The position numbers and the translations under genes were made by a program. Positions 1-9,200 of a DNA stretch of 64,000 nt are shown here, piece by piece; the first letter of the stretch is position 1, and every line of letters starts with the position of its first letter. Location of the stretch: the NCBI GenBank assembly GCA_943330455.2, contig CALQHT020000002.1, positions 1-64,000 on the forward strand, written 5' to 3'. This DNA is from Nitrosovibrio sp. Nv4. Its GTDB lineage: Bacteria > Pseudomonadota > Alphaproteobacteria > Acetobacterales > Acetobacteraceae. The notes below the pieces were generated by a model that saw nothing but the letters and a program-made list of their open reading frames with translations, did no database searches and was not told the origin of the DNA.

Positions 1-878
1 ATCGGCTTGACCGCTTTCACCAGAATATAATCCGACGTCGCGAACGGGTTGCCGGAATGGCGCATCGCCTGGCGGATCATCGGATGCAGCCGCTGTGCTT
101 CAACCGGATCGGCGACCAGCTTGTGCATGAAGGCGAGATAGCCGGGCACGACATCCTTGGCGATGGAGCAGACCTGACCGTCCGCGAACCCGATTTCCCG
201 CAGAAGATCGCGATAACGGGTCACGCCATAGACATTGGCGCTGGGAATCTGGGACGCCCAGCGTTCCAGCGCGCCGCGCATCCCGCCGGTGTTGACCTTG
301 CCGTTCCGCTCCTCCGGCACCAGGTCGATGACGGCAAGCCGGCCGCCTGGGCGCAGGACGCGAAAGGCTTCGCCCAGGAACGCTTCTCTAGTGTCGAAAT
401 GAAACGCCGCTTCCAGGGAAATGACGCGGTCGATGCTGGCGTTATCGAACGGCAAGGCGGTGGCCGACCCGTTCACGTAGTCGATCCGCGGGTCGGCGCA
501 ATGGATCCGAGCATGCGCCAACTGAGAATCCGTGACATTGATGGCATGGATGCGCTTCGGGTCTCGGGTTTGCGCCAGCCGCAGGTCCTGGTCGCCAAAT
601 CCGCAGCCGGCATCGACCACGATGTCGCCCGCGCCGATCCCCGCCGCGTCCCCCAGCAGGTCGACCATCGCCTCCGCCGCTTCGCGATAATCGGTTGTAT
701 TGCGCCAGTAACCGAGGTTCAGATAGGTGCAATCTGTCGCCGGGCAGTTGCGCGTGCCCATGAATTCGTAACATAAATCGGCTCGATTTCGGCCGCGCGA
801 GACCAGCAGACGTCCTATGAGCCCCAGTGCGCTGATGGGTCTGGACTGGGTGCTCTCGGTATGGCTCATGTCGGGCAT
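1..878 (-). CDS. SAM-dependent class I methyltransferase (partial, C-terminus beyond window start)
   Basis: Manual minus-strand translation from ATG at 878 (or 869): M(PD)MSHTESTQSRPISALGLIGRLLVSRGRNRADLCYEFMGTRNCPATDCTYLNLGYWRNTTDYREAAEAMVDLLG...IVVDAGCGFGDQDLRLA...RVISLEAAFHFDTREAFLGEAFRVLRPGGRLAVIDLVP; SAM motif VDAGCGFG and post-motif LRPGGRLAVID. Not listed as such in the ORF track because it is open at the window edge. Confidence 0.85.
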   Translation of the reverse strand, partial: MPDMSHTESTQSRPISALGLIGRLLVSRGRNRADLCYEFMGTRNCPATDCTYLNLGYWRNTTDYREAAEAMVDLLGDAAGIGAGDIVVDAGCGFGDQDLRLAQTRDPKRIHAINVTDSQLAHARIHCADPRIDYVNGSATALPFDNASIDRVISLEAAFHFDTREAFLGEAFRVLRPGGRLAVIDLVPEERNGKVNTGGMRGALERWASQIPSANVYGVTRYRDLLREIGFADGQVCSIAKDVVPGYLAFMHKLVADPVEAQRLHPMIRQAMRHSGNPFATSDYILVKAVKP

Positions 879-967
879 GTCTCTGTCAAACGGAGGATCG
901 GATCATACAGGCTTGACCGAACCCGCAAAAGTGATGTTTCCCGTCGTGGCAAGGAAAATTGCCGGTC

Positions 968-2311
968 ATGAGTGATACGACGCTGCTGCGCGGCCTGCCG
1001 CCCGGGCCGCCATTTCGATTGCTGCAGATGCTGCGTTATGTGCGCGACCCCTACACGATGCTGCGCGGCCATGCGCGTCGCTATGGCGATCTGTTCACCG
1101 TTCGCACCGCGCGGGTCTGCGTGATGACCGGCCGGCCGGAGATCGTGCGCCAGATCATTTCCGCTCCGGTCGAGCAGTACGGCGTCAACTACGAACCCGG
1201 TCCCGCGCGGGTGCTGGGCGTGAACGGCACGACGCGGTTGGCGGGCCGACCGTTGCGGCGGGAGCGTCGGCTGCTTGTCCCGCATTTTCAGGGTGAGGCG
1301 CTGAACGCCCTCGGCGGCATGATCCGGGAATCCGCGCTGGACGCCTTCGCCGATTTCAAAGCAGGGGAGCCGTTCGTTGCCCGCGATGCCGCGATCGGGG
1401 TGGCGCTGGATGTCATTCTTCGCACCGTGTTCGGGGCCGACTCGCCCGAACGTCTGGCGGAATTTCGCACCGCGGTGCGGGCGTTCAGCAAGGGGTTCGG
1501 CCGTCCGGAGTTCCTGATCTTGGCCGCATTGCAGGTCGATCGCGACTGGCTGCCGCCCTATCGCCGGTTCGCCGTGGCGCGTCGCCGGTTGGAACGGCTG
1601 CTGCAGGATGCCATCGATCAGGCTCGGATTGAGGGGCTGTCCAAACCCGCGATCCTGAATCGCGTTGTCGCCGCCCGCTACGATGACGGCACTCCAATGT
1701 CGGATGGCGCGATCCGCGACAATATGATTACGACCCTGATCGCCGGTCATGAGACCTCTGTTGTGTCTTTGTGCTGGGCCTTGCATTGGCTGCACACGGA
1801 AACCCGGTGCCTCGATCTTTTGCTGGACGAACTGACGCCGTTGGGTCCCGATGCGGATCCGTTGGCCTGGGCGCGTTTGCCGTATCTCGACGCGGTGGTG
1901 AAGGAGACGTTGCGTCTGTGGCCGGTGGTCACCGACATCACCCGGACCCTTGCGCAACCCATGCAGCTTGGCCGCTACGAATTGCCGGTGGGCACCAATA
2001 TCGCGGCGTCCTCGGCGATTCTGCACTATGATCCCGATCTGTATCCAGACGCCGAGGCGTTTCGGCCCGAACGCTTCCTGGAACGCCGCTTCGGCCCGCA
2101 TGAATATTTGCCGTTTGGCGGCGGGGAGCGGATGTGCCCCGGGTCGCATCTGTCGGTGTTCGAGTTGAAAATCGTGCTGGCGGCGTTGCTGACAAGGTAT
2201 CGGTTCGGGCTTCTCGATCAAGGCCCGGTGAAGGTCCGCCGTATTGGCGCGATGATGACGCCGAGCAGGGGGGTGCGGATGCGGATCGAGGGGCCTCGCC
2301 GGTCGGGGTGA
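968..2311 (+). CDS. cytochrome P450 monooxygenase
   Basis: I-helix AGHETS, ExxR motif KETLR, heme loop FGGGERMCPG; ATG at 968 preceded by aaggaa (ORF-track start 959 is TTG). Confidence 0.95.
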   Translation: MSDTTLLRGLPPGPPFRLLQMLRYVRDPYTMLRGHARRYGDLFTVRTARVCVMTGRPEIVRQIISAPVEQYGVNYEPGPARVLGVNGTTRLAGRPLRRERRLLVPHFQGEALNALGGMIRESALDAFADFKAGEPFVARDAAIGVALDVILRTVFGADSPERLAEFRTAVRAFSKGFGRPEFLILAALQVDRDWLPPYRRFAVARRRLERLLQDAIDQARIEGLSKPAILNRVVAARYDDGTPMSDGAIRDNMITTLIAGHETSVVSLCWALHWLHTETRCLDLLLDELTPLGPDADPLAWARLPYLDAVVKETLRLWPVVTDITRTLAQPMQLGRYELPVGTNIAASSAILHYDPDLYPDAEAFRPERFLERRFGPHEYLPFGGGERMCPGSHLSVFELKIVLAALLTRYRFGLLDQGPVKVRRIGAMMTPSRGVRMRIEGPRRSG

Positions 2312-2337
2312 GTGCGGTGTTGGCTTGCGGGCATGCG

Positions 2338-3084
2338 CTACCGGCCGAAGCGCGTGGCGATCCGGTTGGCGATGTCCGGTTGGGCGAAGCTGGTCTCGTG
2401 CATTGCCTTTTCCCGTTCGATCGCGGCCGGCAAATCCCGCAACAGGGTGTGGTTGACCGCCTGTTTCAGCATCCTCAACGCCACGTCCGATTTGTCGGCC
2501 AGGTCCTGCGCCAGTTTCATCGCGGTCGGGATCGTCTCGGCGCGCGGCACCACCGGAAACCCGATGCCACGATCTCGCAACGTTCCGCCGTGGTAGCCAT
2601 TCGCCGAGAACATCATCTCCGCCGCGACCGGCATTCCCAGTTTCATCGGCAACAATAACGTCGCCCCCATGCCTGGCGTGATCCCGTATTTCATGAAATT
2701 CGCCGCGTACAGCGATTCCCGCGACATCACCACCAGATCCGCATACAGCCCGAACACCAACCCGCCGCCCAGCGCGTGGCCCTGCATCGCGGCGATCACC
2801 GGGACCGGACAATCCAGCAGTGCGCGGAAGAAATTATGCGCGTCGAAGGTCACCTTGCTTTCGGCCAAGGTCAGCAATTCCTCCAACGTGCCACCGGCGC
2901 AGAAAATCGAGTCATAACCGTGGATCACCACTACCTTGATCGTCGGATCGGCGGCGACCTGGCCCAGCGCCTCTCCCAACCCGCCGACCAATGCGCGGGT
3001 GAACGTGTTGCGACCGTCGCGATCGGCCATTTCGATCACGGCAATGGACGGGCCGTGTCGGCGCAGATGCACTACTTCCGCCAT
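2338..3084 (-). CDS. enoyl-CoA hydratase/isomerase family, ECH2 (decarboxylase) of HMGS beta-branching cassette (PksI-like)
   Basis: MAEVVHLRRHGPSIAVIEMADRDGRNTFTRALVGGLGEAL...FCAGGTLEELL...MQGHALGGGLVFGLYADLVVMSRESLYAANFMKYGITPGMGAT; ATG at 3084, the longer ORF start (3387) overlaps ECH1. Confidence 0.88.
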   Translation of the reverse strand: MAEVVHLRRHGPSIAVIEMADRDGRNTFTRALVGGLGEALGQVAADPTIKVVVIHGYDSIFCAGGTLEELLTLAESKVTFDAHNFFRALLDCPVPVIAAMQGHALGGGLVFGLYADLVVMSRESLYAANFMKYGITPGMGATLLLPMKLGMPVAAEMMFSANGYHGGTLRDRGIGFPVVPRAETIPTAMKLAQDLADKSDVALRMLKQAVNHTLLRDLPAAIEREKAMHETSFAQPDIANRIATRFGR

Positions 3085-3848
3085 GGCGGGCTCGCATCGG
3101 TGACGAAACGGCGGATGCCGTCCATCGTTTCGGGACGCATGATCTGGCGGCTGATGGCATCGACGGCGGCGCGTTTGGTGTCCTCGTTGATGATCCACAT
3201 TTCGCGGAACAGGCCTTTCAGCTCCGCGACGCAGGACGGCTGCACCCGGGCTGCGCGCACCAGGAACTGGCGGAGCGCATCCGGGGGATTGTCGCTGACC
3301 TGATCGACCAGACCCAGAACCGCGGCGCGTTCGGCGTTGATCCGTTCCGCGGTCAGCGCCAGCCGGAACGCCGGTTGCAGGCCGCAACGACGTATGATGA
3401 ACGGGGCGACGGTGGCGGGCAGCAGGCCGAAAATCACCTCGGAAAGCTGGAAACTCGCGCGCGGGCCGGCGATGGCATAATCCGCTGCCGCAACCAAACC
3501 GACGCCCCCGGCGGTGACGCGGCCGTTGACCTGCGCCGCGATGATGGTGCGGCTTCGGGTGAAGCGTTCCATCAGGCCGTAGAAAGCCTCGATGGTTGGT
3601 TTCAGCGCGGAGGCGTCGCCGCCATCGGTCGATGCCTCGACGAAATCCATGCCGGAGCAGAATGCCTCGCCTTCCCCGGACAGGGCCAGCAGTCGGATGT
3701 CCGGATCGGCCTCGGCCAGGTCCAGGGCCGCGTGCAATTCGTCGATCATGCCGCGAGTCAGTGCGTTCTGCCGTTCCGGGCGGTTCAGCACCACATCCAG
3801 CAGGCGGTCGCGCCGCGTCACCCGCAGGGTCTCGAAGGGCGCGGTCAT
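3072..3848 (-). CDS. enoyl-CoA hydratase, ECH1 (dehydratase) of HMGS beta-branching cassette (PksH-like)
   Basis: MTAPFETLRVTRRDRLLDVVLNRPERQNALTRGMIDELHAALD...GEAFCSGMDFVEAS...VNGRVTAGGVGLVAAADYAIAGPRASFQLSEVIFGLLPATVAPFIIRR; adjacent to HMGS. Confidence 0.88.
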   Translation of the reverse strand: MTAPFETLRVTRRDRLLDVVLNRPERQNALTRGMIDELHAALDLAEADPDIRLLALSGEGEAFCSGMDFVEASTDGGDASALKPTIEAFYGLMERFTRSRTIIAAQVNGRVTAGGVGLVAAADYAIAGPRASFQLSEVIFGLLPATVAPFIIRRCGLQPAFRLALTAERINAERAAVLGLVDQVSDNPPDALRQFLVRAARVQPSCVAELKGLFREMWIINEDTKRAAVDAISRQIMRPETMDGIRRFVTDASPPWRK

Positions 3849-5068
3849 GTCCAGCGATACTTGCGCTGGAAGTTTTCGATCCGATCCAGCACCAATCGGC
3901 TGCTGCCGGCGAAATCCCCGCGCAGGATGGGTTCGAACGGGCCGGCCTCGATCCGCGCCTCGCGCTGGCCGAACAGAGGTTGTTGGTCGTCGGTCAGCAG
4001 CAGGTCGTATTCCGCCATGTCCAGTTCCCGGCGCGCCGATAACGCGCCATCGATGTCCATGGCCCGGATTGCCCGCGCGGCCGTATCCGTTGCGACTCCG
4101 CTATAGAATTCCGAACAGCAGCCGGACCCATAGGAGAAAAGACCGATCCGGCGCGGTTCGGAAAAATCGCCGCGGGCCAGCACGCCGGCCAGGGCCAGGA
4201 AAACGGTGCCGGAATAGATGTTGCCGACCTCCTGGCAGAACGCCAGGGCAGGCCGCACCCGGCGCTCGAAATCCTGCTCGACGACCGGGGGCGGGCCGGG
4301 GCGGAATTTCCGCATCATGGTGCGATGCGCGCCCTTCACCATGCCGCCGAACGGGGTGTGGCAGGCGAGATAGGCGAAATGATCCTGGAAATCGACCGGG
4401 CCGACCCGTTCGCGATAGGCCAGGAAACTGTGTTCGATGCAGTCCAGATAGGACAGCAGCGACAGATCGACATCGCCGGTTTCGATATCGGGGGTCGGGC
4501 GGCAGGAATCCATGACCTCGTAGCCATGCATGCCGGATGCACCCGGTTCCAGCGCCAACAATATCGGATCCGGACCGATCAGCAGTGCGACGGCGGCGCA
4601 GCCTTGCGCCGGTTCGGCGTAGGAATGCGGCACGCAGCGGGCCAGGTCGGTGCAGATCACCAATGCGCGCCGCACCTGGCCGGATGCGACGCTGGCGGCG
4701 GCGGTTTGCAGCGCCGCGGTGCCGCCGTAGCAGGCCTGTTTCACCTCGAACATGCGGCAGCGCCGGTTCAGGCCGAGATAGTGATGCGCGTAGTTGCTGA
4801 TCGACTTGCCCCAGTCGATGCCGGATTCGGTGGCGACGATCAGCAATTCGATGGAGTTTCGTTCCGCCTCGCTCAACCCGTCCACCAGCGGTTTGGCGGC
4901 GTTGACGGCGAAGGACACGGGGTCCTCGAAGCGGAAGCTCAGGCTCTTGCGGCGCATCAGCAGGTTGGCGAAGCGGGCCGGGTTCAGGCCGCGGGCTTCG
5001 GCCAGTTTCGCCACATCGACGAAGGCGGCGCCGCAATAGAGGCCCATGCGTTCGATGCCGACACTCAT
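3845..5068 (-). CDS. HMG-CoA synthase-like protein (HMGS/PksG-like) of beta-branching cassette
   Basis: MSVGIERMGLYCGAAFVDVAKLAEARGLNPARFANLLMRRKSLSFRFEDPVSFAVNAAKPLVDGL...GIDWGKSISNYAHHYLGL...FEVKQACYGGTAALQTA (catalytic Cys). ATG at 5068 overlaps upstream stop (ATGA). Confidence 0.93.
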   Translation of the reverse strand: MSVGIERMGLYCGAAFVDVAKLAEARGLNPARFANLLMRRKSLSFRFEDPVSFAVNAAKPLVDGLSEAERNSIELLIVATESGIDWGKSISNYAHHYLGLNRRCRMFEVKQACYGGTAALQTAAASVASGQVRRALVICTDLARCVPHSYAEPAQGCAAVALLIGPDPILLALEPGASGMHGYEVMDSCRPTPDIETGDVDLSLLSYLDCIEHSFLAYRERVGPVDFQDHFAYLACHTPFGGMVKGAHRTMMRKFRPGPPPVVEQDFERRVRPALAFCQEVGNIYSGTVFLALAGVLARGDFSEPRRIGLFSYGSGCCSEFYSGVATDTAARAIRAMDIDGALSARRELDMAEYDLLLTDDQQPLFGQREARIEAGPFEPILRGDFAGSSRLVLDRIENFQRKYRWT

Positions 5069-6270
5069 GCCGCGATCTCCAGGTTGCGCACGGCGATGCT
5101 GGTGCCGATGCTGCCGAAACCGAACGAATTGCTCAGGCCGAGGCGGATGCGGTGCTCGATCATTACGGGGCCGACCAGCCGGAGGTCGTCGGCGATCGGA
5201 TTGGTCAGGCCGGCGGTGCCGTGCATGAAGCCGCCTTGCATCTGTAACACCAGGGCGATCAGTTCGACGATGCCGGCCGCCTGCAGGCCGTGCCCGATCA
5301 GGGATTTGGGAGCGTTGATCGGAACGTCCGCGCATCGCTCGCCCAGAAAGCGTCGCAAGGCGTCGCATTCCGCGGTGTCGCCGGCCGGCGTGCCGGTGGC
5401 GTGGGCGCTGATGCCGTCCAAGTCGGAGAAAGCCGCCCCCGCATCGCGCAACGCCCCGACCATCGCGCGATATTCCCCGTCCGCGTCGGGGCCAGGCAGA
5501 TGGTTCGCGCCCAGCACGCAGCAGGTCCCGGCGATTTCCGCCATCGCCGGCGCGCCTCGGACCACGGCCGCTTCCGCGCATTCCAGCAGGACCGCGCCGC
5601 AGACTTCTCCCGGAACGAAACCGTTGGCGGACCGGTCGAACGGGTGGCATTGCCCGGTGCGGGACAAGGCGCCCATGGCATTCAGCGCGTGGCGTTCCAT
5701 CGCCGACAATTCGGGAAACGGTCCGACCACCAGGCACGATGTGGCCCTGCCGCAGCGGATCAGGTCGAGCGCGGTGGCAATGGCGACATTCCCGCTGGCC
5801 GACGCCCCGCCGACCGTCAACCCGGGCCCGCGCATGTCCAGCGCCTCGGCCACCACCGCCATGACATTTGTATCGTAGAATTCGTAGCCGTATCGAGGCG
5901 ACAGATAGGCCGGCGCGGTGCGGAATTTCTCCTGGGCCTGGGCGGCGCGGTCGAGTTGCAGGTTGCTGCCGGCCACGACGATGCCGAAATCTTCGGGCGT
6001 GCAGGATGCTCCCGTCGCGGCCTCGATGGCGGTTGCCACAGTGATCCGAAGCGTCCGGCTGGTGGTGCGACCGACGCGGCGCGCGCGCTGTCCGACCGCC
6101 GGATCGCGAGCGGTGATCGCCGCCAGACGTCGGTCCCAGTCGAATCCCTCCAGCGTCTTCCCAACGCAGGAACGGCCGTCGCGCAGGTTCGTTTCGAACG
6201 TGGCGAGGTCGGCGCAATCCGGCGTGGTCACCGCCATGCCGGTGACCACGACGCGGCGACGGTCAGACAT
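5065..6270 (-). CDS. stand-alone decarboxylating ketosynthase (PksF-like, Cys->Ser) of beta-branching cassette
   Basis: MSDRRRVVVTGMAVTTPDCADLATFETNLRDGRS...; active-site region VGGASASGNVAIATA has Ser in place of Cys; His residues retained (AHATGTPAGD, KSLIGHGLQAAG). Confidence 0.88.
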   Translation of the reverse strand: MSDRRRVVVTGMAVTTPDCADLATFETNLRDGRSCVGKTLEGFDWDRRLAAITARDPAVGQRARRVGRTTSRTLRITVATAIEAATGASCTPEDFGIVVAGSNLQLDRAAQAQEKFRTAPAYLSPRYGYEFYDTNVMAVVAEALDMRGPGLTVGGASASGNVAIATALDLIRCGRATSCLVVGPFPELSAMERHALNAMGALSRTGQCHPFDRSANGFVPGEVCGAVLLECAEAAVVRGAPAMAEIAGTCCVLGANHLPGPDADGEYRAMVGALRDAGAAFSDLDGISAHATGTPAGDTAECDALRRFLGERCADVPINAPKSLIGHGLQAAGIVELIALVLQMQGGFMHGTAGLTNPIADDLRLVGPVMIEHRIRLGLSNSFGFGSIGTSIAVRNLEIAA

Positions 6271-9200
6271 GCTCCAGATGCCGGTGCAGCAGATCGACCA
6301 ACGTGCCGATGGACCCGACCCCGGCGAGTTCCTGGTTGGGGACGGTCAGCCCCAGGGTCTCCATCGCCAAGGTCGCAACTTCCACCCGGTCGATGGAGGT
6401 CGCCCCGAGTTCGGACATGGTGCGGTCGAGCGTCACCAGGTCCGGATCGACGTCCGGCAGGGTTTCCCGCACCAGGGCGACAACGACATCGCGCACGCGG
6501 GCAAAGCCGGCGTTGTCTGACGCCTGTGCCAGGTACGTGCCGATTGCCGCTCCGTTCGCGCCGCGCAACAGCTCGAAATGCCCGCAATCGATTGCGACCT
6601 GGGTGATCTTCGCGGCGAACAGCCGGTCCCAGCCGTCGCGATAGGCGCGAGCCGCCGGGATATCCGGCAGCCCCAGCGGGTTGGCGGTGCCGGCCATGCC
6701 CTGGGTGCAGGCGAACAGGACGACCTCGATCGGGGTCGTCAACGGCTGCGGATGGTATGCGCGCAGGGCATCGCCGACCGCCCATCCGACCCGGTCGAGC
6801 GTCGTCAGATGGCGCCGTATATCGGCTTCCGGCAGCGGCGGATTGGCGTGCGCCAACAGATGCGCCACCACGCGATCCAGCATCGCCGGTTTGTCGAGCC
6901 CATCCAGGTCGGCCAGCACCAGCTTGCTCGTCATGCCCCATTGCAGCCCGAACCAATTGCCGACGACCAGGTAGACGTAACCGGGACCGAACGCGGCTTG
7001 CAGTTCCGTCAGGCCGTGGCTGCCTGGCATGTTGGTGTCCAGCAGAACCAATTTTCCCACCGCATGGCCGGCCTCGGTCATCTGTCGGACCATGTCGAAG
7101 GCGATGGCGCCGCCTCCGGAATAGGCGCCGATCGTGTAGGGGCCGGTGGGTAGGGTCCGCAGTACCGCGGCCACGTAATGGGCGGCCATTGCTTCGACCG
7201 TGGGCAATGGCTCGGTTGCGCCGTCCAGGCCCTGGGCTTCCAGCCCGTAGACCGCGCCGTCGGGCGGCAGATGACGGGCGAGTTCGGCGACCCAGTAGAC
7301 GTCTCCGGGCCCGCCATGGACCCAGAACGATGGCAGACCCACGCCACCGTCGCGGATTTTCACCACCGGATCGTGGGCGTCGGATGTGGTCCGCCCTGCT
7401 TGCGCGAGGCTGGGCGATGCGCGTGGGGCATGCGGCTGCCGGTCGATGTAATCGGCCAGTTGTTCCAGGCTGGGGTGATCCCACAACGCAATGACTGGTA
7501 GGGCGACCTTGAACTCGGTCTCCGCTGTCCGCATCAGGGTCACCGCGGCAACCGAGTCGGTCCCCAGCGCATCGAAGGAGAAGTCGCGGGCGATCATGGC
7601 CGGGTCGACCCGCAACACGCGGGCGATGATGGCGCGCAGGCGCTCGACCGTGTCGGTGGTCTCGGGCGAGGTGACGGTGGCGTCTTCCGAGGACGCAACC
7701 GCTTGACCCGGCCAATAACGATCCCGGGCAAAGCGGTAGCCGGGCAGATCGCAGACCTGTCCTGACGGATACAGGGCGGCCCAGTCGACCGTGCCGCCCG
7801 TCTCGAAGACCTTCGCGACGTCGTGCAATTCCGGTGCGTCCATTGGCGCTGCCCCTGGCGGGTGCGAGGCGGATGTTTCGACCGGCCAGTGCCGGAGTTG
7901 CGCCTGCAAATCGATCAGGTCCCGCACCACAAACGCGACCCGTCGCGGTAGAGGGGTGCGCCGGACGGCGAGCGTGTAGGCCAGATCGGAGAGAGCGGGC
8001 TCGCCATCGTTCACGCCCGTCGCCATCCGGTCCAGCGCGGTCGCCAGGGCTTCGATTTGACGGCGCAACGCTGCCTCGTCGGTGCCGGACAGCACCACCA
8101 GATGCCACGCTCGATCCGGCTGGCGCGCGACAGGCGGGTCCACCGGTTCGGCCAGCACGACATGGGCGTTGGTGCCGCTCAAGCCATAGGACGTGGCGGC
8201 TGCCATGCGCCGTCCGGACGGCGGCGGCGGGAACGGCTCCAGGTCGGCGCTGATCCGGAAGGGCGAGCCGTCCAGTCGCATATGCTCGTTCGGTTGCCGG
8301 GGCGCACGCATGGGCGGAATCTGCCGGTGCTGAAAGGCGAGCAGCAGCTTGACGACGCTCGCCAGCCCGGACGCCGCGAAGGCGTGCCCGATCGCCGGTT
8401 TGGCGGACGCGAGCACCGTCGCCCCCGGTCGAGCGCCGGATGCGGTGAAGACCTGCCGCAAGGCGTCGAATTCCAGTGCGTCGCCGATCTTCGTGCCGGT
8501 GCCGTGGGCCTCGACCAGGCCGATCTCCGACGCGGCAATCCCGCGCCTTTCATACAGCCCGCTCAGCAGGCGGACCTGGGCGCGGGCGCTGGGGGCGGTG
8601 ATGCCGGCGGTGGTGCCGTTCTGGTTGACCCCGACGCCGGCGATGACGCCGCGGATCGGATCGTTGTCCGCCAACGCCAGGTCCAGCCGCTTCAGGACGA
8701 CGGCGACAATGCCCTCGGATGGCACGAAACCATCGGCCCCGTTGTCGAAACTCTGGCAGCGTCCGGCGGCTGACAGCATCCCGCCGGCCCCGGTCAGAAG
8801 GTGCATCTGGGGCGTCAGCAGCAGGTTGACACCACCGACCAGCGCCATGTCGCACTCGCCGTCCAGGATGGCGCGCCACCCGGCATGCAGCGCGACAAGA
8901 CCAGACGAGCAAGCGGTGTCCATGGCAATGCAAGGCCCGCGCAGGTTCAGGAAATAGGCGATGCGGGCGGCGAGGATGGAGCCAGTGTTCCCCAGCAAGG
9001 TTTCCCCGCCCAAGGCGCCGCCCTGGGCTTCCAACAGGCGGCCATAGTCGCTGGTGCCGCCGCCGACGAAGACCCCACACTCGGCGCCGTCCAGGCGGGA
9101 TCGGGTCTGTCCCGCCATTTCCAGGGCGTGCCACGCGGTTTGCAGGAACAGCCGCTGCTGCGGGTCCATCGCGCGCGCATGGTCGGGCTTGATGTTGAAG

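Noticed and set aside
57-776. Plus-strand 239-aa ORF at the left end
   Set aside because: Antisense shadow of the methyltransferase read on the minus strand; composition (Arg/Gln/His-rich) typical of high-GC frame artefacts.
879-967. Sigma70-like promoter boxes (e.g. ttgacc) between methyltransferase and P450
   Set aside because: A ttgacc hexamer exists but no convincing -10 at proper spacing; not supportable by eye.
866-2812. 648-aa minus-strand ORF across the P450
   Set aside because: Low-complexity shadow ORF antisense to the P450 and ECH2 with no recognisable domain; P450 motifs are clear in the other strand.
5069-6217. 790-aa ORF call (3845..6217) as a single HMGS fusion protein
   Set aside because: N-terminal half is an out-of-frame read of the KSd gene; the HMGS starts at ATG 5068 with ATGA coupling.
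4325-6606. Large plus-strand ORFs (517 aa and 438 aa) opposite HMGS and KSd
   Set aside because: Antisense to well supported enzymes, no family motifs, typical of GC-rich coding DNA.
6560-7375. Possible acyltransferase domain at the GxSxG in PKS F
   Set aside because: GAYSGGG with downstream LLDTNMP and DCGHFELL fits an alpha/beta-hydrolase TE; AT hallmark GHSxGE and the AT substrate motifs are absent.
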